Below, piece by piece: positions 44,940-54,082 of a DNA stretch of 64,000 nucleotides. The position numbers and the translations under genes are program-made. This stretch comes from Alphaproteobacteria bacterium (GTDB lineage Bacteria; Pseudomonadota; Alphaproteobacteria; JAEULC01). Location of the stretch: the NCBI GenBank assembly GCA_023150455.1, contig JAKLKW010000002.1:1-64000 (forward strand), given 5' to 3'. The number at the start of each line of letters is the position of its first letter. Within the stretch, counting starts at the first letter, position 1. The notes beneath the pieces were generated by a model, which did no database searches, was not told where the DNA came from, and worked only from the letters and a program-made list of their open reading frames with translations.

Positions 44940-45266
44940 GTGCTGACCGGCTATCGCCTAATGTGGATGATGGTCCTCTTCGACCTGCCGGTCGGCACGA
45001 AAAAAGAGCGCAAGGCTGCAACGAAATTCCGCCAGTTCCTCCTCGACCAGGGATTCCAAATGTCGCAATACTCGGTCTACATGCGATTTTGTGCCGGAAA
45101 GGAACAGTCAGAGGCTTACACAAAGAAGGTCGAGAAGGAGGTGCCAAGCACGGGCAAGATTCACATCGTCTACCTGACCGACAAACAGTATGAGAACATC
45201 GTTACATTCGACGGACGAGTGAAGGAACCTACCCGGAAAAACCCGGAACAGTTCGTGTTGTTCTAA
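44940..45266 (+). CDS. cas2: CRISPR adaptation protein Cas2
   Basis: 108 residues from a GTG start at 44940. Ferredoxin-like fold; LMWMMVLFDLPVGTKKERKAATKFRQFLLDQGF with the conserved Asp15, and MSQYSVYMRFCAGKEQ. The GTG is preferred over the internal ATG because GYR before LMW is conserved in II-C Cas2. The C-terminal KQYENIVTFDGRVKEP completes the family. Located 12 bases after cas1; last gene of the cas operon. The array follows 73 bases downstream on the opposite strand. Confidence 0.96.
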   Translation: MLTGYRLMWMMVLFDLPVGTKKERKAATKFRQFLLDQGFQMSQYSVYMRFCAGKEQSEAYTKKVEKEVPSTGKIHIVYLTDKQYENIVTFDGRVKEPTRKNPEQFVLF

Positions 45267-45302
45267 TGTATGTGGCTGCGAACAAACGGCGACCCGGAAG
45301 GG

Positions 45303-45328
45303 AAAAAAGGCCCTGTTACCAGGGCCTT
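45303..45328 (-). terminator. Intrinsic terminator of the crRNA transcript
   Basis: Nine-bp stem AAGGCCCTG / CAGGGCCTT with a four-base loop; on the minus strand it is followed by at least four T residues (AAAAAA on the plus strand at 45303-45308). It sits 11 bases beyond the array, showing that the array is read on the minus strand and is stopped before cas2. On the plus strand there is no T-run, though it may still slow cas2 transcripts. Confidence 0.88.
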
Positions 45329-45339
45329 AGCGGATCATG

Positions 45340-45441
45340 AGGTTAGCTCACGAGAGAACGCGGTCCAACCGCAACCACCCGGTCGAACCGCGCGACCGTC
45401 AGGGGAGGTTAGCTCACGAGAGAACGCGGTCCAACCGCAAC
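45340..45441 (-). CRISPR. Minimal CRISPR array: two repeats, one spacer
   Basis: Two identical 36-base repeats at 45340-45375 and 45406-45441 (identity also covers one base to the left) enclose a 30-base spacer (45376-45405); period 66 bases, standard for type II. In crRNA orientation the repeat begins GTTGCGGTTGGACCGCG and ends GTGAGCTAACCT, like known alphaproteobacterial II-C repeats. Orientation is fixed by the tracrRNA anti-repeat and the downstream terminator. Its 3' end GCTAACCT has a weak minus-10 resemblance, as in II-C repeats that carry their own promoter. No degenerate third repeat is visible on either side. Confidence 0.95.
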
Positions 45442-45463
45442 GGATCGCTTCGCGATCCGTTGC
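45437..45463. repeat. Perfect palindrome overlapping the leader-side repeat
   Basis: 12-bp perfect inverted repeat GCAACGGATCGC and its complement around a TTC loop. The left arm includes the last five bases of the CRISPR repeat (its 5' end in crRNA orientation), so the leader-repeat junction, where new spacers are inserted, lies within a hairpin-capable sequence. No T-run follows, so it is not a typical terminator. Confidence 0.8.
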
Positions 45464-45501
45464 GCTGCTCAGCAAACAGGGACCGGGCTCCGGCTACTGA
45501 T

Positions 45502-45858
45502 TCAGTTCAAAGAACCACCGCCAATGGCGGTGAGAATCGCGCTCATCTTCGCCCGCACGTCGGGCAGGAACGTGGTCACCACCGACCAGACCACCTCGAA
45601 CTCGACGTCCTGATAGTCATGGACAATAACGTTGCGCATGCCGACGATCTTCTGCCACGGGATTTCGGGATGTTCAGATTGAAACTCGGCGGATATCCGT
45701 CGGCAGGCTTCGCCGACGATCTGGAGCTGGCGCAAGACGGCCGATTGAACCAGCGGGTCCTTCAGGAACCGTTCGAAGCTGTAACCGTCCGTGAATGACG
45801 CGACGAGCTCGGCCGCCCTGACGACATCAGCCAGGTAGTCCGCATCACGCCATTTCAT
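45502..45858 (-). CDS. hepT: HepT-like HEPN toxin
   Basis: 118 residues. HEPN-fold ribonuclease with the R-x4-H-x-Y motif as RNVIVHDY (Arg75, His80, Tyr82); the tyrosine is the residue that MntA-type partners adenylylate. Flanking LRQLQIVGEACRRISAEFQ and HPEIPWQKIVGM are family typical. Its ATG lies within the 3' end of mntA (14-base overlap). Last gene of the glmU-glmS-mntA-hepT direction; the CRISPR array starts 60 bases after its stop on the same strand. Confidence 0.93.
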   Translation of the reverse strand: MKWRDADYLADVVRAAELVASFTDGYSFERFLKDPLVQSAVLRQLQIVGEACRRISAEFQSEHPEIPWQKIVGMRNVIVHDYQDVEFEVVWSVVTTFLPDVRAKMSAILTAIGGGSLN

Positions 45859-46162
45859 AGACGGTCTGGGCGGAATCGAGGATGTGCTGCTTGCGCAGTG
45901 GATTCCGGCTGCGCTCGATCGCCTGCCGCGTCATGAGATCGACGCGACGCCCAAACAGGCGTTCGAGCGCTTCCTTCGTGTCGAGGAAGTGCGTCAGGTC
46001 GAGCACCAGGTCCCGCTCGAACATCACCAGCACGTCCACGTCGCTGTCGGGCCGGAACTCGTCCGTGAGGACCGAGCCGAACAGCGCCAGCTCCGCGATC
46101 TTCCATTTCTTGCAGAACGCGGCAAGCTCTCCCTTCGGGATCCTGATGCGCGGCTCGGGCAT
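45845..46162 (-). CDS. mntA: MntA-like minimal nucleotidyltransferase antitoxin
   Basis: 105 residues. Pol-beta-type minimal nucleotidyltransferase with the GS-x10-D-x-D motif (Gly29-Ser30 to Asp41-x-Asp43, GSVLTDEFRPDSDVDVLVMF). In characterised pairs it AMPylates HepT and blocks its RNase. Ends RNPLRKQHILDSAQTVYEMA. Lies 23 bases after glmS on the same strand and overlaps hepT, so expression could be driven from the glmUS promoter as well as its own. Confidence 0.93.
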   Translation of the reverse strand: MPEPRIRIPKGELAAFCKKWKIAELALFGSVLTDEFRPDSDVDVLVMFERDLVLDLTHFLDTKEALERLFGRRVDLMTRQAIERSRNPLRKQHILDSAQTVYEMA

Positions 46163-46185
46163 GTTCGCCTCCGTCGCCCGCGATC

Positions 46186-48009
<1,824 letters not shown>

Positions 48010-48027
48010 CGCTGCCTATCCCTTCGC

Positions 48028-49425
48028 CTATTCGTCCACTGGCACCTTGGCGCGGGGCTTGGCCGTCTTCCCCGTCTCGCGGGCCTTCTGCTCGCGGAAC
48101 CTCGCCGCCCAGCCCTCGACCGTGCGCTGCTCGCCCCGCTCGATGCGCAGCGCGTCCGCCGGCACGTCCTGCGTCACGACGCTGCCGGCGCCGACGATGG
48201 CGCCGTCGCCGACCTTGACCGGCGCCACCAGCGCGGTGTTCGAGCCGATGAAGGCGCCGGCGCCGATGTCGGTATGCGCCTTGGTGAAGCCGTCGTAGTT
48301 GCAGGTGATCGTGCCGGCGCCGACATTGGCGTCGGCGCCGACGCGCGCATCGCCGATATAGGAGAGGTGGTTGGCCTTGGCGCCGTCCTCGATGACGGCG
48401 TTCTTGACCTCGACGTAGTTGCCGATATGCGCGTCGCGGCCGATGCGCGCGCCGGGCCGGAGGCGCGCGAAGGGGCCGATGCGGGCGCCCGCCTCGATGA
48501 CGGCGCCCTCGATGTGGCAGAAGGGCAGGATTTCCACGCCGTCGGCCACGACGGCGCCGGGGCCGAACACGACGTTCGGCCCGATCGTGACGTCGCGGCC
48601 GATCCGCGTATCGACGCAGAGGAACACCGATCGGGGATCGGTCAGCGTAGCACCGCCTTCCATCGCGCGGGCGCGCAGGCGCTGCTGCATGTGAAGCTCG
48701 GCGAGCGCGAGCTGGGCACGCGTGTCGATGCCGATGAACTCCTCGGCCGGGCGCTCGATCGCGGCGCAGGCCAGTTTCATCTTGCGCGCGACGGCGACGA
48801 TGTCGGTCAGGTAGTACTCGCCCGCGGCGTTGGCGTTGCCGATCGCGTCGATCAGCGCGAAGAGATGCCGGCCGTCGACGGCCATGGCGCCCGCGTTGCA
48901 CAGGCGGATGCGGCGCTGGGCCGGCGTGGCGTCCTTGAACTCGACGATGGCCGTGAGCCGGCCGGCGCGGTCGGTGACCAACCGGCCGTAGCGCAGCGGG
49001 TCGTCCGGCTTGAAGCCGACCACGACCACGGAAGGCTTGTCCCTGGCGGCGCGGCGCTCGAGCAGCTGGCCGAGCGTCTCGGCCGACATGAACGGGTTGT
49101 CGCCGAAAAGGACGAGAACGTCGCCCGCGAATCCGGCGAGCGCCGCGCGGGCCGCCTTGACCGCGTCGGCGGTGCCCCGGGCCTGGGGCTGGATCGCGGT
49201 CGGCACCGGCGCCACGGCGCGGCCGACCGCCTCCATGCCGGGTGCCGTCACCACGACCGTCCGGGCCGGGTTCAGCGTCGCCACCGCATCCAGCACGTGG
49301 CCGATCACCGGCCGGCCGGCGATCGGCAGCAGCACCTTGGGCCGGTCGGATTTCATCCGCGTCCCCTTGCCGGCGGCAAGGATCACGGCGGCGGTTTCGC
49401 GCTGGCGGGCGGCGCGCTGGGTCAT
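48028..49425 (-). CDS. glmU: Bifunctional GlmU (uridyltransferase/acetyltransferase)
   Basis: 465 residues from the ATG at 49425; the open frame continues upstream through GC-rich repeats but without family similarity. N-terminal pyrophosphorylase with AAVILAAGKGTRMKSDRPKVL and LVLFGDNPFMS; C-terminal left-handed beta-helix of hexapeptide repeats with the acetyltransferase sites RIGPFARLRPG, HIGNYVEVKNA, NHLSYIGDA and GTITCNYDGFTKAHT. Converts GlcN-1-P to UDP-GlcNAc. Operon with glmS. Confidence 0.97.
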   Translation of the reverse strand: MTQRAARQRETAAVILAAGKGTRMKSDRPKVLLPIAGRPVIGHVLDAVATLNPARTVVVTAPGMEAVGRAVAPVPTAIQPQARGTADAVKAARAALAGFAGDVLVLFGDNPFMSAETLGQLLERRAARDKPSVVVVGFKPDDPLRYGRLVTDRAGRLTAIVEFKDATPAQRRIRLCNAGAMAVDGRHLFALIDAIGNANAAGEYYLTDIVAVARKMKLACAAIERPAEEFIGIDTRAQLALAELHMQQRLRARAMEGGATLTDPRSVFLCVDTRIGRDVTIGPNVVFGPGAVVADGVEILPFCHIEGAVIEAGARIGPFARLRPGARIGRDAHIGNYVEVKNAVIEDGAKANHLSYIGDARVGADANVGAGTITCNYDGFTKAHTDIGAGAFIGSNTALVAPVKVGDGAIVGAGSVVTQDVPADALRIERGEQRTVEGWAARFREQKARETGKTAKPRAKVPVDE

Positions 49426-49430
49426 GCAAC

Positions 49431-49475
49431 GGCCCTTGGGGGAACGGCCCCTGGGCGAACGGACCAGGGGGCCCG
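49431..49475. repeat. Three imperfect 15-base tandem repeats
   Basis: Units at 49431-49445 (GGCCCTTGGGGGAAC), 49446-49460 (GGCCCCTGGGCGAAC) and 49461-49475 (GGACCAGGGGGCCCG), immediately upstream of the glmU start in the gap to the divergent phosphatase gene. The third copy has decayed. Could affect glmU leader structure. Confidence 0.6.
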
Positions 49476-49530
49476 GGCCCCGACAAGAGGAATGACCGAT
49501 GACCGGAGCTTGGTATAGAAGCACGGGGTC

Positions 49531-50322
49531 ATGGCGCGGCGGACCATGACACAAAGCCACCCGAGCCGCCAAGAGTCTAACGATCACAGATTGTTACGAA
49601 ACTTGTCCCCGATTCCGGCCCCCGACTCCCGTACGGATACGCTGATCTTCGACCTGGACGGCACGCTGATCGACAGCCTGCCCGACCTCACCGACGCCTT
49701 GAACCGGCTGCTGGCCTCGGAAGGCCGCGCCATCCTGCCCGAGGACCGCGTGCGGACCATGATCGGCGACGGAGTGACGAAGCTGGTCGAGCGCGGTCTG
49801 GCCGCCACCGGCGACATGCCCGAGCGGGGCGCGTTCGCCGCGCTGCTGGCGCGATTCCACGCCGACTACGAGCCGCGCTCGGCCGAGCGGACGCGGCCTT
49901 ATCCGGGCGTCGCCGACCTGCTGGCGCGCCTTTCGGAATTGGGCTGGCGGCTGGCGCTCTGCACCAACAAGCCGCAGGCCGCGACCCTCCGTATCCTGCG
50001 AAGCCTCGGGCTGGCGGGCTGGATCGGCACGGTGGCGGGCGGGGACCGGTTCGGCCTGCACAAGCCCGACCCGCGGCACCTGACCCTGACGGTCGGGGCG
50101 GCCGGGTCGGTGCCCGCCCGGGCGATCATGGTCGGGGACGGCCCGCAGGACCTCGCCGCCGCCCGCGGCGCGGGAATGCGCGCCATTGCCGCCCTTTATG
50201 GATACGGCCGCGAACGCATGGCCGCCGCGGACCTCGATGGAATCGTCACCATCGAGGCGTTCGCATGTCTGCCGGAAGCGCTGGCAAACATCATGCGACA
50301 GAGGCATATCTATCATGCATGA
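49531..50322 (+). CDS. gph: HAD-family phosphoglycolate phosphatase
   Basis: 263 residues from 49531, with alternative ATG at 49546; the first 35 residues are not family-like and the true start may be later. HAD motif I LIFDLDGTLIDSLPDL, cap domain residues to about 120, motif II LCTNKPQ, motif III with Lys in HKPDPRHL and motif IV MVGDGPQDLAAARGAGM. Removes 2-phosphoglycolate formed in DNA repair or oxygenase side reactions; other small phosphate esters possible. Confidence 0.88.
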   Translation: MARRTMTQSHPSRQESNDHRLLRNLSPIPAPDSRTDTLIFDLDGTLIDSLPDLTDALNRLLASEGRAILPEDRVRTMIGDGVTKLVERGLAATGDMPERGAFAALLARFHADYEPRSAERTRPYPGVADLLARLSELGWRLALCTNKPQAATLRILRSLGLAGWIGTVAGGDRFGLHKPDPRHLTLTVGAAGSVPARAIMVGDGPQDLAAARGAGMRAIAALYGYGRERMAAADLDGIVTIEAFACLPEALANIMRQRHIYHA

Positions 50323-50353
50323 AACGCATTGACGAACGCCCGGCACGGCACTT

Positions 50354-50572
50354 ATGAAACGCCGCCGCGAACGCCCCGACAGGAGTCCCAAGGTGTCCCT
50401 GCCCTTCCCGCCCGCCGCCAACGACAGCCAGACCCCCGAAAAGCTCGCCGCCGACCTGGTGCGGCAGCTCGGCGTGGACGGAGCGATCAATGCCTGCCGG
50501 CAGAATCTCTGGTTCGGCGTGCTGCAGGCGATCCAGCACCAGCACCTGCTGCGCCGCGCCCGCGGGCGGTAG
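50354..50572 (+). CDS. Small conserved-looking protein of unknown function
   Basis: 72 residues. Basic N-terminus (MKRRRERPDRSPK) then AANDSQTPEKLAADLVRQLGVDGAINACRQNLWFGVLQAIQHQHLLRRARGR, a predicted helical pair. A GTG start at 50393 is an alternative and gives a 59-residue form. It sits between gph and a convergent gene, three bases before that gene's stop. Function unknown; the orderly helical C-terminal half supports translation. Confidence 0.5.
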   Translation: MKRRRERPDRSPKVSLPFPPAANDSQTPEKLAADLVRQLGVDGAINACRQNLWFGVLQAIQHQHLLRRARGR

Positions 50573-50575
50573 CTG

Positions 50576-51379
50576 TCACTCCGCCGCGCGCAGGTGCAGT
50601 ACCAGCGTGCCGAGCGCGAGCTCGGCCTCGGCGCGCACGGGCAGGCTGGGCGCGCCGGGCTTGGGCGGGGCGAGCCAGACGACGACCGGCTTGTCCGCGT
50701 CGGGCGCCGCCTGCCGGCGCGGATCCTTCTCCTTCCAGAAGCCCGCCAGCCGGCGCATGACGGCCTCGCACTTGCGCGCCTGGCCGGCGAACAGGCTGTA
50801 GCTGGTCTTCTCCAGCGTGGCCTCGCCGGCATCCGACACGCTGAGGTCGTAGCGCCGCCTTCCGTCATAGACCGGGAACGACCCGTCGCAGCGACCGGTC
50901 GCGCCGACCTTGCGCACGAGCGCGACCAGGGCGCTCAGGATGTCGATCGTGTTGCGCGCCAATTGCGGCGGAACGGGATCGCGGTTGTCCTCCTCGTTGC
51001 TCGGCTTCGCCGCGGTCACCACCGATCCGTCCGCAGCGTAGGTCACGTCGGTGAAGCGCGTCTCGCCGCGCCACGTCGTGTCGGAACGGCTGCGGGCCGG
51101 CCGCAGCAGGCCGTTGTCCACCGTGCCATGCGAAACGCCCCTGCCCCGCCAGTCGCCGATCCAGCCGACCACGCCGCGCGTCAGCGCCGCCACCTCGATG
51201 TCGTAGTCGTCGGCGTCCCAGCGCACCGCCGAGACGATCGACAGGATGCGGAACCCGCCGATATAGGCCTCGTAGTCCAGGCGCCACTTGGCCGATGGCG
51301 CGCCCGCCTCCTGCGCCGCGGCGCCGTGGCAGGCGACGGCCAGCAGCACCGGCGCGAGCGCGTGTTTCCAGGAATGCAT
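50576..51379 (-). CDS. DUF3108-type exported protein
   Basis: 267 residues from the ATG at 51379. Signal peptide MHSWKHALAPVLLAVACHGA then AAAQ before EAG. Pattern YEAYIGGFRILSIVSAVRWDADDYDIEVAALTRGVVGWIGDWRGRG matches the DUF3108 lipid-carrier-like beta-barrel proteins, and FPVYDGRRRYDLSV is the other conserved block. Probably periplasmic or outer-membrane associated. Role unknown. Confidence 0.8.
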   Translation of the reverse strand: MHSWKHALAPVLLAVACHGAAAQEAGAPSAKWRLDYEAYIGGFRILSIVSAVRWDADDYDIEVAALTRGVVGWIGDWRGRGVSHGTVDNGLLRPARSRSDTTWRGETRFTDVTYAADGSVVTAAKPSNEEDNRDPVPPQLARNTIDILSALVALVRKVGATGRCDGSFPVYDGRRRYDLSVSDAGEATLEKTSYSLFAGQARKCEAVMRRLAGFWKEKDPRRQAAPDADKPVVVWLAPPKPGAPSLPVRAEAELALGTLVLHLRAAE

Positions 51380-51472
51380 GGCGCGATGGTAGACGGGGCG
51401 GCATCCAGGGCGCATCACGTTCGCGCGAAGCGCGGGGCGGCGAATTCCCCCTGGCCCAGCGACCCGCTTGCC

Positions 51473-51502
51473 TTGACTCCGGCTTCCGGCGCGACGTATA
51501 TC
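51473..51502 (+). promoter_or_regulatory. Promoter of tRNA-Val
   Basis: Minus-35 TTGACT (51473-51478), 18-base spacer and minus-10 TATATC (51497-51502), placing the transcription start about 20 bases before the mature tRNA. Confidence 0.65.
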
Positions 51503-51528
51503 CCGCCCTCTGCCGCCGCTTTCGGCAC

Positions 51529-51603
51529 GGGCGATTAGCTCAGCGGGAGAGCGTCCCCTTCACACGGGGAAGGTCGCAAGTTCAATCCTTGCATCGCCCA
51601 CCA
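51529..51603 (+). tRNA. tRNA-Val (anticodon CAC)
   Basis: 75 bases including the encoded CCA. Acceptor stem GGGCGAT/ATCGCCC pairs perfectly; D arm TAGCTCAGCGGGAGAGC; anticodon stem TCCCC/GGGGA with loop TTCACAC (anticodon CAC); T loop TTCAATC. Discriminator A. Reads GTG codons. Confidence 0.97.
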
Positions 51604-51964
51604 TCCCCGCCCATTCGCCCGATCGGCCGCGAAATTCGAGACCTTGCCGCGGCCGCTCATGCTGCTGGTCGGCGCCGTGATCATCGCCTCGGACCTGCGC
51701 GAGCTACCGCGGGCGTTCCTCGCATCCTGGCATTGCATCGCCGACGCTCCTTGCGCCCCCTCGTCGGGACGAGCAACGCAGGCTCGCTCCGCGCCCCTGA
51801 GCTCGTCGAAGGGCGGCGTATCCGCGTGAACCGTTCAGGAAAGACGCACGCGGAGACGCGGAAGACGCGGACCGGATGCGATCACGACCCGGGCGGACCG
51901 TGTGGGCATGACGACATCGCCGCGCTTTCGGGCCGCGGCGGGCTTTGCTAAGAACCGCGCGACC
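51604..51964. other. Region without a confident gene after tRNA-Val
   Basis: 361 bases. A TTG-initiated frame at 51644-51829 starts with a hydrophobic stretch (PRPLMLLVGAVIIASDLREL) but turns to low-quality sequence and has no ribosome site. A single palindromic element CCTGAGCTCGTCGAAGGG stands at 51796-51813. The last part is the leader of the SGNH gene. Confidence 0.5.
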
Positions 51965-53167
51965 ATGGATGCGCCATCGCCACGCCCTTCCCCGCTCGAT
52001 CTCATGTTGGTCGTGCTGATGGCGGCGCTGCTGTCGGCCTTCTCGGTCCCCGGCCTGTTCGCCGCCGTCGCCGCCTTCCTCATCTACATCGTCGTGCGCC
52101 AGGCCGCCGGCCGGGTCGCCTTCGCCGCCATCTGCGTCTCGCTGCTGCTTTGCCTCGGCGTGGCCGAGGCGGCCTTGCGCCTGGCCGGGTCCAACCCGAG
52201 CTACTACCGGCCGGACGAAGTGCTGGCCGTGTTCGCACGCGACGGCGGCCGCTCGCACTACAAGCCGAGCCAGCGCATCGACTTCAAGATGCCGTTCGGC
52301 GACCTCTACGTGCTGTCCGGCCGCACCGCGCGCGACATCGTCGAGCCGCGCGACGTGGTCTTCGTGACCGACCGGCTCGGCTACCGCGACGCACACGGGC
52401 CGGACGGCCGCCGCTACGTGCTGGTCGGCGATTCCTTCGCCATGGGCAGCGGCACGACGCAGGAGCGCATCCTGAGCGAGCTCCTGCGCCGCGAGCACGG
52501 CGTCGACATCTACGACGCCGGCTTCCCCGGCGACGTGCCCGACTACGCCGCGCGCGTCCGCTGGCTCAAGGCGAACACCGGGCTGGTCGGCGGCCGCAAC
52601 GTCGTGGTGCTGCTGTTCGAGGGCAACGACTTCACCTGCCCGGCCACGGCGCCGCCGCCGGAGACGATCGCGTCCTGGCGCTGGCGCCCGGTGACGCGGC
52701 TCGAGACCTATCGCCTGTTCTACGGGCTGACGCGCACGGCCTTCGGCTCGGGCGAGCTCAACCGCGCGGTGCTGGTGCGCGCGGTCGGGCCGAAGCCGAT
52801 GGGCTTCCTGCAGCAATACACCGCGGTCACGAAGCGCGCGCAGGCCTGCGACTGGCCCGAGGTCGCGGCGGCGCTCGGGTCGGTGCGCGACGAGCTGGCG
52901 CTGGTCGCCTTCGCGCCGACCAGCTATCGCGTCTATGCCGACCGGGTCGAGCCGGGCGCCGCTCTGCCGCATCGGCAATGGGAGTTCGTCGAGGCGACCG
53001 CGCGCGCGCTCGGCGTGCCGGCGATCGACCTGACGCCGGCGCTGAAGGAGCGCGCCACGGCGCTCTTGCCGCAGGGCCGCTACGTGTTCTGGCGCGACGA
53101 CACGCACTGGAACGACGAGGGCATGACGGCGGCGGCGGCGGCGATCGCGGCCGTGCTCAGGCGTTAG
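51965..53167 (+). CDS. Membrane-anchored SGNH-type hydrolase
   Basis: 400 residues. Two membrane segments at about 12-40 and 52-70, then a domain of about 320 residues that should face the periplasm. The SGNH catalytic set is visible: Ser157 in YVLVGDSFAMGSG, Asn221 in LLFEGNDFT, and His381 with Asp379 in RDDTHWNDEGM. Such AlgX/DHHW-like proteins O-acetylate or de-acetylate surface polysaccharides; the exact acceptor is unknown. Its 3' end overlaps the convergent transporter gene by 11 bases. Confidence 0.83.
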   Translation: MDAPSPRPSPLDLMLVVLMAALLSAFSVPGLFAAVAAFLIYIVVRQAAGRVAFAAICVSLLLCLGVAEAALRLAGSNPSYYRPDEVLAVFARDGGRSHYKPSQRIDFKMPFGDLYVLSGRTARDIVEPRDVVFVTDRLGYRDAHGPDGRRYVLVGDSFAMGSGTTQERILSELLRREHGVDIYDAGFPGDVPDYAARVRWLKANTGLVGGRNVVVLLFEGNDFTCPATAPPPETIASWRWRPVTRLETYRLFYGLTRTAFGSGELNRAVLVRAVGPKPMGFLQQYTAVTKRAQACDWPEVAAALGSVRDELALVAFAPTSYRVYADRVEPGAALPHRQWEFVEATARALGVPAIDLTPALKERATALLPQGRYVFWRDDTHWNDEGMTAAAAAIAAVLRR

Positions 53168-54065
53168 CTTTCCTCCGCTGCCGCCCGACGACGATCTCGC
53201 GGTGCAGGATGTAGAGGCCGCTCGCGACGATCAGCGCGGCGCCGGCGCCGGTCCAGAGGGTCGGCGTCTCGTCCCAGACGAGATAGCCGGCGATCACGGC
53301 CCACAGCATCGCGGTGTACTCGAACGGGGCAAGCAGCGCGACCGGGGCGGAGCGGAAGGCCGAGGTGTGCATGACCTGGGCGATGCCGCCGATCAGGCCC
53401 ATCAGCACCAGGAGCGCGAGGTCGAGCAGCGTCGGCGTGCGCCAGGCGAAGGGCAGCAGCGCGCCCGAGATCACGGCCGAGCTGGCCATGAAGTAGAACA
53501 CGATCGTCTCGCTGCGCTCGGTGCGGGTCAGCTTGCGCACCCAGATCAGCGCCAGGGCGTTGCACAAAGCGGCGCCGAGCGGGAACAGCGACAGCACGGC
53601 GCTGCCGCCGAAGCCGGGCCGGACGATCAGCAGCACGCCGACGAACCCGACCACGACCGCGCTCCAGCGGCGCAGGCGCACGACCTCGCCGAGCAGCGGG
53701 ATCGACAGCGCGGTCGAGAACATCGGCACGGTGAAGCCGATCGCCACGACGTCGGCCAGCGGCAGGACGGTCAGCGCGTAGAAGTTCAGCGCCATGCCGA
53801 CCACGCCGACCAGGCAGCGGAAGGCGTGTGCGCCCGGCCGCTCGCTGCGCAGCGCGTTCACGAGACCGTGCCGCATCATCAGCGGCAGCACCGGGACCAG
53901 GGCGAAGAAGGCGCGGCCGAAGAACACGATCACCACGCCGTAGATCACGCCCAGCCACTTCACCAGAACGGTCATCACGCTGAACAGCACGATCGAGGAG
54001 ACCAGCAGCGCGATGCTGCGGCCGGTGCTGAGCGCGGCCGGCGGGCCGGGCGGGGCGGCGGTCAT
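53157..54065 (-). CDS. EamA/DMT-family transporter
   Basis: 302 residues with ten hydrophobic segments in two EamA repeats (FSVMTVLVKWLGVIYGVVIVFF in the first, ALCNALALIWVRKLTR to the end in the second). Includes VVVGFVGVLLIVRPG and FEYTAMLWAVIAGYLVWDE, typical family blocks. Likely exports a metabolite; substrate not inferable. Confidence 0.9.
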   Translation of the reverse strand: MTAAPPGPPAALSTGRSIALLVSSIVLFSVMTVLVKWLGVIYGVVIVFFGRAFFALVPVLPLMMRHGLVNALRSERPGAHAFRCLVGVVGMALNFYALTVLPLADVVAIGFTVPMFSTALSIPLLGEVVRLRRWSAVVVGFVGVLLIVRPGFGGSAVLSLFPLGAALCNALALIWVRKLTRTERSETIVFYFMASSAVISGALLPFAWRTPTLLDLALLVLMGLIGGIAQVMHTSAFRSAPVALLAPFEYTAMLWAVIAGYLVWDETPTLWTGAGAALIVASGLYILHREIVVGRQRRKANA

Positions 54066-54082
54066 CCGGCCACCACAACAGG

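Noticed and set aside
45340..45441. Reading the array on the plus strand (repeat starting AGGTTAGC)
   Set aside because: The tracrRNA anti-repeat, the T-tracted terminator and the GTTG start typical of II-C repeats all place the crRNA on the minus strand.
45270..45500. A 76-codon open frame covering the CRISPR array
   Set aside because: The SSRENAVQPQ repetition in its translation is simply the CRISPR repeat read as codons.
51644..51829. Small hydrophobic protein after tRNA-Val
   Set aside because: TTG start without ribosome site, and the sequence degrades into a palindromic element; not enough support for a gene.
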